Under the pieces are notes generated by a model. It was not told the DNA's origin, did no database searches, and was given only the letters and a program-made list of their open reading frames with translations. This document shows, in pieces, positions 44,514 through 54,117 of a stretch of 64,000 nt of DNA. The translations under genes were made by a program, and so were the position numbers. Every line of letters starts with the position of its first letter. Within the stretch, counting starts at the first letter, position 1. Origin of the DNA: Bacteroidales bacterium UBA4293. Its GTDB lineage: Bacteria; Bacteroidota; Bacteroidia; Bacteroidales; Bacteroidaceae. Where the stretch lies: positions 1 through 64,000 of the forward strand of contig DGVD01000007.1 in the NCBI GenBank assembly GCA_002395835.1, read 5' to 3'.

Positions 44514-46523
44514 ATGGATAAAATTAGTCAGCCAATAACTTCTCAAATGATAGAAAAAGATATGCGCTATTTGCAACTACTTAGCGATTCTTTTCCAACT
44601 ATTGCTTCCGCTAGTACAGAAATCATCAATTTGGAAGCAATAAGTAACCTACCAAAAGGAACTGAACATTTTATATCTGATCTCCACGGAGAATACGAGG
44701 CTTTTATCCATGTTCTTAAGAATGCGTCTGGAAACATTAAACGTAAGGTTAATGAGATTTTTGGACTTACCATGCGGGAAAATGAGAAGCATGAACTTTG
44801 TACACTAATCTATTATCCAGAAGAAAAGCTAAATATCATCAAACAAAAAGAAGAATATTTGGATGATTGGTATATGATTACCTTACACCAATTAGTTACT
44901 ATTTGCCAGAATGTATCTTCTAAATATACTCGTTCAAAGGTTCGCAAATCTCTTCCCGATGATTATTCCTATATCATACAGGAACTTCTTCATGAATCAT
45001 CTGCTGAATCTAATAAACAAGAATACTTCAATCAGATCATAAAAACCATCATAGAGATAGGACGTGCAGATGATTTCATAGTAGCTTTATGTAATGTCAT
45101 TCAGCATCTCTCTATTGACCAACTACACATTGTAGGAGATATTTGGGACAGGGGCCCTGGTGCACACATCATTATGGAGACACTCCGTCACTACCATCAT
45201 TTTGATGTTCAATGGGGCAATCATGATATGAGTTGGATTGGTGCAGCAGCAGGTAACCTAGCCTGCATCGCAAATGTATTACGTATCAGTTTCCGATATG
45301 GGAATATGGCTACTTTAGAAGATGGTTATGGAATTAATCTTTTGCCTCTAGCTACTTTTGCAATGGAAACTTATAAAGATGACCCTTGTGAAAGATTCCA
45401 ACCAATTCTAGCTGACCCTGCTCATTCCGACACCAAATCTACTCGCCTACTAGCACAAATGCACAAGGCTATAACAATTATTCAATTCAAACTAGAAGCT
45501 GCCATCATAGACCGTCGTCCCGATTTCGAAATGGCATCTCGGAAACTTCTAGAATTCATTGATTTGGATAGAGGTGTATTCCATTACAATGATAAAGATT
45601 ACGAAATGTGGGATACAAATTTCCCAACGATCTGTAAAGAGCATCCATATGACTTGACTGAGCAAGAAAAGGATATTATGGAAAGGCTTAAACATTCATT
45701 CTGCACGAGTGACAAGCTCCAGAAACATATAAAATGTCTGTTTTCTCATGGCAGCATGTATAATGTTTGCAATGGAAATCTCCTCTTTCATGCCTCCATA
45801 CCTTTAAATGAAGATGGGTCTTTCAAGGATGTCAAGATACATGACCAATATTTTCATGGAATGGCTTTAATGAATGAAGTTGAACGGCAAACTCGATGCG
45901 CATTCAATGCTGAAATAAGTAAGGAAGATCGTAAATTTGCACGTGATTACATATGGTATTTATGGTGTGGCAAAAATTCTCCACTCTTTGATAAAGACAA
46001 GATGGCTACATTTGAAGGCTATTTTCTTAAAGACAAATCGATGTCTAAAGAAGAGAAGGGATACTACTACACATACAGAGATAATGAAAAAATCTGTGAC
46101 GCTATACTCGATGAATTTGGTGTAATAGGAGAACATCGCCATATAGTGAATGGACATGTTCCTGTTAAAGCAGCAACTAAAGGGGAAAGTCCAATAAAAG
46201 CTAATGGTAAACTTATAGTTATCGATGGTGGCTTTGCTAAAGCATACCATGAAAAGACAGGCATTGCAGGCTACACATTAGTATATCATTCCAGAGGGTT
46301 ACAGCTTGTTCAGCATGAACCATTTACATCTACAAAAGATGCCATTGAAAAAGGAACCGATATTGTTTCCACCACACAATTGGTTGAACTCAGCACACAT
46401 CGTGTAATGGTAAAAGACACCGATCTTGGTAGAGAACTTGCGAGACAAATAGATGACCTTAAGAAGTTGTTATACGCCTACAGGAATGGTTTCATTAAAG
46501 AAAAAGAAAATAAACAGCATTAA
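44514..46523 (+). CDS. fbp: Fructose-1,6-bisphosphatase, class III
   Basis: 669-residue FBPase of the class III type found in Firmicutes and Bacteroidota. The calcineurin-like metal motifs are SDLHGEYEAFI, VGDIWDRGPGAHI and WGNHDMSWIGAAAGN, with HIVNGHVPVKAATKGESPIK and DGGFAKAYHEKTG later. It dephosphorylates fructose 1,6-bisphosphate in gluconeogenesis. It starts a unit with nudC (2-base gap) and the nucleotidase. The ATG at 44514 follows the -7 box at 44483-44490. Confidence 0.94.
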   Translation: MDKISQPITSQMIEKDMRYLQLLSDSFPTIASASTEIINLEAISNLPKGTEHFISDLHGEYEAFIHVLKNASGNIKRKVNEIFGLTMRENEKHELCTLIYYPEEKLNIIKQKEEYLDDWYMITLHQLVTICQNVSSKYTRSKVRKSLPDDYSYIIQELLHESSAESNKQEYFNQIIKTIIEIGRADDFIVALCNVIQHLSIDQLHIVGDIWDRGPGAHIIMETLRHYHHFDVQWGNHDMSWIGAAAGNLACIANVLRISFRYGNMATLEDGYGINLLPLATFAMETYKDDPCERFQPILADPAHSDTKSTRLLAQMHKAITIIQFKLEAAIIDRRPDFEMASRKLLEFIDLDRGVFHYNDKDYEMWDTNFPTICKEHPYDLTEQEKDIMERLKHSFCTSDKLQKHIKCLFSHGSMYNVCNGNLLFHASIPLNEDGSFKDVKIHDQYFHGMALMNEVERQTRCAFNAEISKEDRKFARDYIWYLWCGKNSPLFDKDKMATFEGYFLKDKSMSKEEKGYYYTYRDNEKICDAILDEFGVIGEHRHIVNGHVPVKAATKGESPIKANGKLIVIDGGFAKAYHEKTGIAGYTLVYHSRGLQLVQHEPFTSTKDAIEKGTDIVSTTQLVELSTHRVMVKDTDLGRELARQIDDLKKLLYAYRNGFIKEKENKQH

Positions 46524-46525
46524 CT

Positions 46526-47293
46526 ATGAAACAATACTGGTATGTATTCTGCCAAGATGAGCTACTTCTATGGAAAGAAGGTGGTAAATTAGTTATACCT
46601 TTTGCTGAAGAACCACCAGTAAAAGTAGCACCGTGGACAACTATAATCACTCCAGAAGAGGGATATTCAGCTATTTCCATCCCATCTCCCATCATTGAAG
46701 ATGAAAAACAAAAGATGGTCTCACTCAGACCTTCTTATGACATTTTATCGCGTGAGCATTATCTGAAAGCAGGTAAGTGTAGAGAACTACTATACTGGGA
46801 TGCTAATAATAAATTCTGCGGCTGTTGCGGAGGCCCTATGAAATTCAACTCCCCCATCAGCAAGAAATGTACCATGTGTGGTAAAGAAATATGGCCAAAT
46901 GTGGCTGTCGCATGCATCGTTCTCATCCAAAAAGGTGATGAGATTCTAATGGTTCATGCAAACAATTTCAGAGGTAAATTTTTTGGTCTGGTAGCAGGTT
47001 TTGTAGAAACTGGTGAAACTTTAGAAGATTGTGTGAAACGGGAAGTTCTTGAAGAAACCAGTCTTACCATCAAAAACCTAAAGTATTTCGATAGTCAACC
47101 TTGGCCATATCCATGTGGTCTTATGGTAGGCTTTACGGCGGAATACGAAAGTGGAGAAATACATCTCCAGCGAAGTGAACTTGGAGGAGGCGGTTGGTTT
47201 ACAAAAGACAATCTCCCAGAACTTCCACAGCCACTCTCCATAGCAAGGAAATTAATTAACCACTGGTTAGAAAAACAAAATAATATACTATGA
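46526..47293 (+). CDS. nudC: NAD+ diphosphatase NudC-like Nudix hydrolase
   Basis: 255 residues. A zinc ribbon, FCGCCGGPMKF and CTMCGKEIWPN (Cys4), is followed by the Nudix box GFVETGETLEDCVKREVLEE and then TSL. NudC then has SQPWPYP, which is present here (SQPWPYPCGLM), the NADH pyrophosphatase marker. It hydrolyses NAD(H) or NAD-capped RNA. The last Gly of the classic Nudix box is Ser here. The stop overlaps the next start. Confidence 0.92.
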   Translation: MKQYWYVFCQDELLLWKEGGKLVIPFAEEPPVKVAPWTTIITPEEGYSAISIPSPIIEDEKQKMVSLRPSYDILSREHYLKAGKCRELLYWDANNKFCGCCGGPMKFNSPISKKCTMCGKEIWPNVAVACIVLIQKGDEILMVHANNFRGKFFGLVAGFVETGETLEDCVKREVLEETSLTIKNLKYFDSQPWPYPCGLMVGFTAEYESGEIHLQRSELGGGGWFTKDNLPELPQPLSIARKLINHWLEKQNNIL

Positions 47294-49026
47294 ATAAATA
47301 TTTTTACTTATTATTCTTAGCCCTCACGTCACTGAATTTAATTTCATGCTCAGTGGAAGAAAAAACAGTTCAGATTCAACTGGCTGAAACTAGTGATGTG
47401 CATGGAGCATTTTATGACTATGATTTCCGCAATGGAAAAATTCAGCATTCCAGCCTTTCGCGTATTTCACAATATCTGAAAGAAACCCGTAAAGAACTTG
47501 GAGACAATCTAATATATATGGATAATGGAGATATTCTCCAAGGTCAACCAGAGGTTTATTTCTTTAATTATATGGATACAGCCAAAGTGCATCAAGTAGC
47601 AAGGATGTTGAACTACTTAAAATGTGATGCTACTGCTGTAGGAAATCATGATATAGAGACTGGACATGCAGTGTATGACAAATTTTATGGTCAATGTAAC
47701 TTTCCTGTATTAGGAGCCAATGTAATAGATAAGAAAACCGGGAAGCCTTACTTCCAACCTTATAAGATTTTGGAACGCAGTGGAATTAAAATAGCCATTA
47801 TAGGTATGTTGACTCCAGCTATTCCTAAATGGCTTCCTGAAATCTTATGGGAAGGATTAGAGTTCCAAGACATGGTAGAGTGTGCTAAACAATGGATCCC
47901 AGAAGTGAAAAAAGAAAAGCCAGATTTAATCGTTGGCTTATTCCACTCTGGTTCAGACAGCCGTGAAGAAACAGCTGAAGGTGAAGTACTAGAAGATGCT
48001 TCTTTCGTTGTACCAGAAAAGGTTCCAGGTTTCGACATAATTTTCTATGGTCACGACCATAAAAACCGTTTAGAAGAAATAGTAGATCCTGAAGGAAAAA
48101 CCGTCTATTGCATTAATCCTGACAATGAAGCTGAATTTCTAAGTTTAGCACATGTTACTTTCCAACTAAGAAACGGCAAAGTGGTTTCAAAAGAGATAAA
48201 GCCGGAACTAAAAGACATGAAAGATTATCCAGTAGATAGTGATTTTGAAAAAGAGTTCGCTCCTCAAAAACAAGAAGCCATCGACTATATTAATAGAAAG
48301 ATTGGAAAGTTGACAAAAACACTTTATGCTAAAGAAGCATTTATAGGTCCATGTGATTTCCTAAGCCTAATTCATCAGTTGCAAATGGACATCACAGGTG
48401 CTCCTATTTCCATTACTGCTCCCCTCTCCCTCAATGCTGTCATTCCACAAGGAGACCTTACAGTGGGCGACATGTTTAATCTTTATCGATTCGAAAATTA
48501 TCTCTACACTATGAGCCTCACCGGCCAAGAGATTAAGGATGAATTAGAAATGAGCTATGCCAGCTGGACAAATATCATGAAAAGTGCAAATGACGATCTG
48601 CTACTGCTAAATAAGGATGCTTCAGACGATCAGCACTTAGGATTTAAAAATTTCTACTTTAACTTTGATACAGCTGCAGGAATCAATTATACCGTAGATG
48701 TAACAAAACCAAATGGAGAAAAAGTAAACATAATTTCCTTGTCTGATGGAACCCCATTTGATTTAACCAAACGATATAATGTGGCAATCAATTCCTATAG
48801 AGGAAATGGAGGCGGTGATTTGCTCACGAAAGGTGCAGGTTTAACCAAAGAGGAAATCCTTAAAAGAATAGTAAAAAGTACCGATAAGGATTTACGTTAT
48901 TACCTCATCAAACACATTGAAGAACAAAAGGTAGTTACCCCACCTCACATGAACAACTGGAAATTCATTCCAGAATCATGGACAATTCCAGCTGGTAAGA
49001 AGAACTTGAAAGAACTTTTCAATTAA
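47290..49026 (+). CDS. 5'-nucleotidase / UshA-like metallophosphatase, lipoprotein
   Basis: 578 residues. A lipoprotein signal ends LNLISC. The N-terminal metallophosphatase shows ETSDVHGAFYDYDF, DNGDILQG, GNHDIE, FHSGSD and YGHDH; the C-terminal 5'-nucleotidase domain ends with YRGNGGGDLL. It would release phosphate or nucleosides from periplasmic nucleotides, or act as a 2',3'-cyclic phosphodiesterase. It overlaps nudC by 4 bases, so both serve nucleotide breakdown. Confidence 0.88.
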   Translation: MNKYFYLLFLALTSLNLISCSVEEKTVQIQLAETSDVHGAFYDYDFRNGKIQHSSLSRISQYLKETRKELGDNLIYMDNGDILQGQPEVYFFNYMDTAKVHQVARMLNYLKCDATAVGNHDIETGHAVYDKFYGQCNFPVLGANVIDKKTGKPYFQPYKILERSGIKIAIIGMLTPAIPKWLPEILWEGLEFQDMVECAKQWIPEVKKEKPDLIVGLFHSGSDSREETAEGEVLEDASFVVPEKVPGFDIIFYGHDHKNRLEEIVDPEGKTVYCINPDNEAEFLSLAHVTFQLRNGKVVSKEIKPELKDMKDYPVDSDFEKEFAPQKQEAIDYINRKIGKLTKTLYAKEAFIGPCDFLSLIHQLQMDITGAPISITAPLSLNAVIPQGDLTVGDMFNLYRFENYLYTMSLTGQEIKDELEMSYASWTNIMKSANDDLLLLNKDASDDQHLGFKNFYFNFDTAAGINYTVDVTKPNGEKVNIISLSDGTPFDLTKRYNVAINSYRGNGGGDLLTKGAGLTKEEILKRIVKSTDKDLRYYLIKHIEEQKVVTPPHMNNWKFIPESWTIPAGKKNLKELFN

Positions 49027-49038
49027 AAAGGAAATAAA

Positions 49039-49068
49039 AAAATGGATGCACTCTTGTGCATCCATTTT
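49039..49068. terminator. Bidirectional terminator between nucleotidase and pgm
   Basis: 13-bp stem AAAATGGATGCAC (49039-49051) with 49056-49068, loop TCTT, A-rich before and T-rich after, between convergent genes. Confidence 0.8.
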
Positions 49069-49091
49069 CTATTTTAAGGCGAATAAAAGAA

Positions 49092-50837
49092 TTACAACTT
49101 TAAGCTTACTTTGATAGCTTCTATCTTCTCCATTGCCTTTTCAGACAAAATAGGATAATCATCAGCACTGGTCATCTTATCCTTTACTTCACAATAGAAT
49201 TTAATCTTTGGTTCTGTACCAGAAGGACGAACGCTAACCTTTGTTCCATCCTCACAGAAATACTGCAATACATTACTTGTAGCAGGCATATCCAAATGCT
49301 TAACAGCACCTGTATTTACATCTGTGAGCTGAAGGCTTTGATAATCCTTGATAGTTACTACCTTAGATCCACCTAATTCCTTTGGAGGATTAGCACGGAA
49401 ATCAACCATCATCTGCTTAATTTCATCTGCTCCGCTCTTACCTGGCTTAACCACATTAATGGTAAACTCCTTAGAGAAACCATACTCCAGATAAATCTGC
49501 ATCAACAAGTCATATAGAGTCTTACCTTGATCTTTAGCCCAAGCTGCAATTTCACAAATCAAACAAATTGAAGCTGGAGCATCTTTATCACGAACTTTAT
49601 CATATGGTAGGAAGCCAAAACTTTCTTCACCACCACCGATGTATTTCTGCTTACCTTCTGATATGGCAATTTCGCGAGCAATCCACTTAAAACCAGTGTA
49701 GCAATCGCGAAGCTCCACATTATTTTTCTTAGCTATTTCAGCAATGACCTCGGTAGTAACGATAGTCTTTACCAAGAAATCAGAAGACTTAAGCTGGCCT
49801 AAAGCTTTCTTGTTCTTTATGATATAATAGCAGAACATCATACAGGTCTGATTTCCATTAATGATAATCCACTCACCCTTATTATCACGACAAACAATAG
49901 CCAAACGGTCTGCATCAGGATCTGTAGCAACAACTAAATCTGCGTTTAACTTCGTTCCCAACTTCATTCCTAATGTCATAGCCTCAGCATTCTCGGGATT
50001 AGGAGATACAACTGTAGGGAAGTTGCCATCTATAACCATTTGTTCTGGAACTACATGTATATTTTGGAAACCCCAAGAACGAAGACATAAAGGAACGATA
50101 ACCCTACCAGTTCCATGCATTGCGGAATAGACTATATTCAAATCTTTCTGGCGATTGATGACATCCTGATCGATAAGTGCCTCATGAACAGCTGTCATAT
50201 AATTATAATCCATTTCACCGCCAATGATTTCAATCAAGTCCCAGTTGGCTTCAAATTTAACATCGTCTATTGTTACCTTATTTACTTCCTCTATAATGCC
50301 TGTATCATGTGGAGAAAGTACCTGAGCACCATCTTCCCAATACGCTTTATAACCATTATATTCTTTTGGATTGTGAGAAGCAGTAACATTTACACCACAC
50401 TGTGCATGAAGTTCACGAATAGCAAATGAGATTTCTGGTGTAGGACGCAAACTCTCAAACAAATAGCACTTAATACCATTTGCAGAGAAAATGGCAGCTA
50501 CAGTTTCAGCAAATTCACGGCCATGATTACGGCAGTCATGACCTACCACAGCTGCTAAATCCTTACGATTAGGGAATGCTTTCAGAACATAATTCGCAAA
50601 ACCTTGAGTTGCCATTCCCACAATGTATTTATTCATTCGATTAGTTCCAGCTCCCATGATACCACGCAAGCCGCCAGTTCCAAACTCAAGGTTACGATAA
50701 AATGCGTCAATCAATGGAGTCTTGTCCTCGGCATCAAGCATAGCCTGAACTTCTGCACGTGTCTCAGCATCAAAAGAAGGAGAAAGCCATTTCTTGGCAG
50801 TTTCAGTACATTTTTTTATCAATTCTTCATTTTCCAT
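49092..50837 (-). CDS. pgm: Phosphoglucomutase / phosphomannomutase
   Basis: 581-residue alpha-D-phosphohexomutase. The phospho-Ser loop is TASHNPKEYNGYKAYW, the metal loop ATDPDADRLAIV, the sugar loop GGEESFGFLPYD and the phosphate loop RPSGTEPKIKFYCE. It interconverts hexose 1- and 6-phosphates for glycogen and surface sugar synthesis. A -7 box TATATTTG lies 50 bases upstream (50895 down to 50888). Single-gene unit. Confidence 0.94.
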   Translation of the reverse strand: MENEELIKKCTETAKKWLSPSFDAETRAEVQAMLDAEDKTPLIDAFYRNLEFGTGGLRGIMGAGTNRMNKYIVGMATQGFANYVLKAFPNRKDLAAVVGHDCRNHGREFAETVAAIFSANGIKCYLFESLRPTPEISFAIRELHAQCGVNVTASHNPKEYNGYKAYWEDGAQVLSPHDTGIIEEVNKVTIDDVKFEANWDLIEIIGGEMDYNYMTAVHEALIDQDVINRQKDLNIVYSAMHGTGRVIVPLCLRSWGFQNIHVVPEQMVIDGNFPTVVSPNPENAEAMTLGMKLGTKLNADLVVATDPDADRLAIVCRDNKGEWIIINGNQTCMMFCYYIIKNKKALGQLKSSDFLVKTIVTTEVIAEIAKKNNVELRDCYTGFKWIAREIAISEGKQKYIGGGEESFGFLPYDKVRDKDAPASICLICEIAAWAKDQGKTLYDLLMQIYLEYGFSKEFTINVVKPGKSGADEIKQMMVDFRANPPKELGGSKVVTIKDYQSLQLTDVNTGAVKHLDMPATSNVLQYFCEDGTKVSVRPSGTEPKIKFYCEVKDKMTSADDYPILSEKAMEKIEAIKVSLKL

Positions 50838-50983
50838 AATTGAATATTTTTAATAGTATTTAGATTTCAGATGTTATATTTAGATTACAAATATAGATAT
50901 TTAATCTGATTTTGCCTAAATAAAAAATGACTTTTTATAGAAAGCACTTGCAATTTCCAACTCACATTTAATAAATAATTCTA

Positions 50984-51018
50984 TTTGTAGATTATTAATT
51001 TATAATTCACTATTTTTG
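50984..51018 (+). promoter_or_regulatory. Promoter of rlmH
   Basis: TTTG at 50984-50987, 23 bases, then TATTTTTG at 51011-51018. Only 4 bases separate it from the rlmH ATG, so the mRNA would start at about the start codon. Confidence 0.65.
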
Positions 51019-51022
51019 CAGT

Positions 51023-51496
51023 ATGAAAATTACACTACTCGTTATAGGTAAAACCATAGAAAAACATTATATTGCCGGAATTGATGACTACGTTTCACGG
51101 CTAAAACATTATATAAGTTTTAATCTTGAGGTTATTCCAGAATTAAAAAACACCAAAAGCCTTTCCGAACAACAACAGAAGGAGAAAGAGGCCGACTTAA
51201 TTCTGAAGTCACTCCAACCAGGTGACGTAGTGGTCTTGCTAGATGAGCACGGTAAAGAATTCAGAAGCATTGAGTTCGCAGAATGGACTAAACAGAAAAT
51301 GAATACAGTCAGTAAACGACTCGTTTTCATTATTGGGGGTCCATATGGCTTCTCTCAGAGAATTTATGACATCGCACAAGAGAAGATTTCGCTTTCTAAA
51401 ATGACCTTTTCCCACCAAATGATTCGCCTCATTTTTGTGGAACAACTTTACCGGGTGATGAATATCCTCCATGGTGGACCATATCACCACGAGTAA
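51023..51496 (+). CDS. rlmH: 23S rRNA pseudouridine-1915 N3-methyltransferase
   Basis: 157-residue SPOUT methyltransferase. LLDEHGKEFRSIEFAEW, VFIIGGPYGFSQRIYD (SAM knot) and LSKMTFSHQMIRLIFVEQLY with RVMNILHGGPYHHE at the end are the RlmH signature. Its stop codon directly abuts that of the convergent nuclease gene. Confidence 0.97.
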   Translation: MKITLLVIGKTIEKHYIAGIDDYVSRLKHYISFNLEVIPELKNTKSLSEQQQKEKEADLILKSLQPGDVVVLLDEHGKEFRSIEFAEWTKQKMNTVSKRLVFIIGGPYGFSQRIYDIAQEKISLSKMTFSHQMIRLIFVEQLYRVMNILHGGPYHHE

Positions 51497-52522
51497 TTAC
51501 CAATGAAAATCTGCCACTACAGGTAAATGATCACTATATCCCCCTTGATACCTCAACCCATTGTAGGTGCGAAAAGGCTTTAGCCCTCCATATTTCAAAT
51601 CTTCCTCCAAAATAAAGGATGGCTGATGGATTTTCACCCACTCTGGAGCGGTATAGAAATGACCACTTTTCTTGTAAAGTAAGTTCCCATTAACAATGAA
51701 ATGGTCCAGGGTATTCCACTTACCTTGGTATTTATAAGTTCCAGGTTTCTTCCCTATCAATAAATTATACAATGATAAGGGGTGAATTTCATCTTCCACT
51801 TTTGATGCTTTTAATACAGTTTTCAAAGAAGCGTTATCTGGAAAATCATTAAAATCGCCCGTAATAATAATTCTAGGTTTAGATTTGTGAACCATTACAG
51901 AATCAACATGCTGCTTTAGCACTTGAGCCACATGTCTCCTATAGGGATCAGAGATGCTCTGCCCACGACTACGACTAGGGAAATGGCAAAGAAACAGATC
52001 TAAAGTATCTCGCGTCTGAGTAATTCCTTCCACATGAAGGATATTGCGAGTCGGTCTGTTCCCGATAGTACTTCTATCTATTTCTATTTCATCAAATTTA
52101 AGAGGCTTAAAAGTAGCTTTTTGGTAAAGGAAGGCGATATCTATGCCACGTTCATCAGGACTATGGGTCATATAATAATCATAACCGGCAACACGCAGCG
52201 GTGACCGACGGGTTAAATAAAGTAGAACACTATCATTTTCTACTTCACAAAGCATTATCACATCTGGAAGCTGATCATCTGCTGCAGATGATATGACCTG
52301 TGATATATGAATAAGCTTTTTCCAGAAACGAGGCTTAGTCCAATTCCGGACAGTACCAGGTAGGAATTCCTGGTCGGCTTTCAAAGAATCATGGAAAACA
52401 TCAAAAAGATTCTCTACGTTATACTCCATCAATCTAAAACGAGATTGAGAGAAAACTAATAAAGAGAATGTGGTAAAAACTAAGAATGTAAAAAATCTGT
52501 GCAAAATCAAGAAAGAGTGCAT
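51497..52522 (-). CDS. Exported endonuclease/exonuclease/phosphatase-family protein
   Basis: 341 residues with a signal peptide (about 1-26, ending LLVFSQ). DNase I-fold motifs are MEYNVENLFD, LCEVENDSVL, HSPDERGIDIA, CHFPSRSRG, ITGDFNDFPDN and SDHLPVVADF, all present. It may cleave DNA or phosphoesters outside the cytoplasm. The ATG at 52522 (a TTG lies just before) is inside a palindrome of 14-bp arms. pepD is 30 bases upstream on the same strand. Confidence 0.87.
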   Translation of the reverse strand: MHSFLILHRFFTFLVFTTFSLLVFSQSRFRLMEYNVENLFDVFHDSLKADQEFLPGTVRNWTKPRFWKKLIHISQVISSAADDQLPDVIMLCEVENDSVLLYLTRRSPLRVAGYDYYMTHSPDERGIDIAFLYQKATFKPLKFDEIEIDRSTIGNRPTRNILHVEGITQTRDTLDLFLCHFPSRSRGQSISDPYRRHVAQVLKQHVDSVMVHKSKPRIIITGDFNDFPDNASLKTVLKASKVEDEIHPLSLYNLLIGKKPGTYKYQGKWNTLDHFIVNGNLLYKKSGHFYTAPEWVKIHQPSFILEEDLKYGGLKPFRTYNGLRYQGGYSDHLPVVADFHW

Positions 52523-52540
52523 CAACTTGATGCACTCTTT
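52512..52540 (-). terminator. Palindrome over the start codon of the EEP gene
   Basis: AAAGAGTGCATCAA at 52512-52525 pairs with 52527-52540. On the minus strand it follows pepD and contains the next gene's ATG (52522-52520). The T-tract is better on the plus strand (TTTTT at 52538-52542), so it may also stop antisense transcription. Confidence 0.5.
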
Positions 52541-52552
52541 TTAGGTTTATGA

Positions 52553-54007
52553 TTAAACTTCAGGAATAGCCTTTAAAATAGCTTTTAAATGACGCCAGCA
52601 AAGATCCACTGCTGGTATATGCAAACGTTCTTCTGGTGAATGAACGCCACGAAGTGTAGGCCCGAATGAAATCATATCCAATTCTGGATATTTTTCTTTA
52701 AACAAGCCACATTCCAAACCTGCATGGATAGCCTTAACTTTAGGCTCCTTATCAAACAAATTACGATAAGTATCAACAGCAATCTTAAGGATCTCACTAT
52801 CCATATTAGGTGCCCATCCTGGATAAGAAGCTAGATTCTCCACCTTTGCACCACCCAGTTCTAACGCAGCACGTATGGTGTCGGCCATTACTTCTTTTCC
52901 ATTGTCAGCACTACTACGCTGACTAGCAGTTACCTTAATAGTATTACCCTCACCCATCTTAACAGAAGCCAGATTTGAAGAAGTTTCTACTAATCCTTCT
53001 ATATCACGGCTCATTTCAAATACGCCATTGCAAACAGCCATAATACAATTTATGAGGTTATCTGCCGTCTTCGAGTCAATAGCAGGACGTGGGTCTGTAC
53101 TTTGCATAACCAATTCCATGGCTGGCTCAGTACGCTTAAATTCTTCTTTTACACCAGCGGCCCAATTATTGAAATCGACACGTATTTCTTCTTTATTCAT
53201 CATTGGCACTGCTATAACAGCGGAAGCATCACGAGGTATAGCATTATGTAGACCTCCGCCATTAAAACTGCATAAATACATGCCATATTTACGATTTGCT
53301 TTATATAAGAAACGGAACAGCACCTTATTCGCATTAGCGAGACCTTTGTTGATATCATCACCAGAATGTCCGCCCTTTCCATTCTTCAAAGCCAACTCTA
53401 AGAAAATGTAATTCTCGGGAACCTCAATTGGGGTATAAGTAAACTCTGCATTTGTTCTAATACCTCCTGCACAGCCTACAAACAATTCACCTTCATCTTC
53501 AGAGTCTAGATTTATCAAAATGTCACCATGCATGAAATCACGCTCTATAGCCTCAGCACCAGTTAAGCCACGTTCTTCATCGGTAGTGAACAAGCATTCC
53601 ATAGGTCCATGTTCCACTTCTGGATCTATCATAGCGGCCAATCCCATAGCAATTCCCACACCATCATCGGCACCTAAGGTAGTACCTTTAGCCATCATCC
53701 ACTCACCCTTTATTTTTGTCTTAATAGGGTCTGTCAAAAAGTTCATTTCAACATCGGGATTCTTTTCTGGCACCATGTCTTGGTGAGCTTGAATAATCAC
53801 AGGTTTTTTATTTTCATAACCAGGAGTAGCAGGTGCACTGATTAGGACATTACCTGCCGCATCCATTTTGAAACCTAATCCATGCTTCTCGGCAAAATCT
53901 TTCAAATATGCTCCCATCTTTTCCTCATGACCAGATGGACGAGGAACTTGATTAATTTCAGCAAAAATGTCAAAAATAATCTTTGGTTTTAATTCCACAT
54001 TATTCAT
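52553..54007 (-). CDS. pepD: Aminoacyl-histidine dipeptidase (M20 family)
   Basis: 484-residue zinc dipeptidase. Metal-site motifs are IQAHQDMVPEK, LGADDGVGIAMGLA and TTDEERGLTGAEAIE, with DSEDEGELFVGCAGG and HAGLECGLFKEKYP further on. It cleaves Xaa-His dipeptides such as carnosine and other dipeptides in the cytoplasm. Confidence 0.95.
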   Translation of the reverse strand: MNNVELKPKIIFDIFAEINQVPRPSGHEEKMGAYLKDFAEKHGLGFKMDAAGNVLISAPATPGYENKKPVIIQAHQDMVPEKNPDVEMNFLTDPIKTKIKGEWMMAKGTTLGADDGVGIAMGLAAMIDPEVEHGPMECLFTTDEERGLTGAEAIERDFMHGDILINLDSEDEGELFVGCAGGIRTNAEFTYTPIEVPENYIFLELALKNGKGGHSGDDINKGLANANKVLFRFLYKANRKYGMYLCSFNGGGLHNAIPRDASAVIAVPMMNKEEIRVDFNNWAAGVKEEFKRTEPAMELVMQSTDPRPAIDSKTADNLINCIMAVCNGVFEMSRDIEGLVETSSNLASVKMGEGNTIKVTASQRSSADNGKEVMADTIRAALELGGAKVENLASYPGWAPNMDSEILKIAVDTYRNLFDKEPKVKAIHAGLECGLFKEKYPELDMISFGPTLRGVHSPEERLHIPAVDLCWRHLKAILKAIPEV

Positions 54008-54090
54008 ATTAAAATAGTTTGTTATTTCAGTTCAAGTGCTAATTTATATTAAATTGTGTCCTTCTTTCCTAAAAGCAAATTTAGAAAGTA

Positions 54091-54098
54091 TATCTTTG
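54091..54098 (+). promoter_or_regulatory. -7 box upstream of the 70-residue membrane protein
   Basis: TATCTTTG, 1 base before an in-frame ATG at 54100 and 19 bases before the ATG at 54118; the latter is therefore the likely start. Confidence 0.6.
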
Positions 54099-54117
54099 CA
54101 TGCAAATTTACAAAAGA

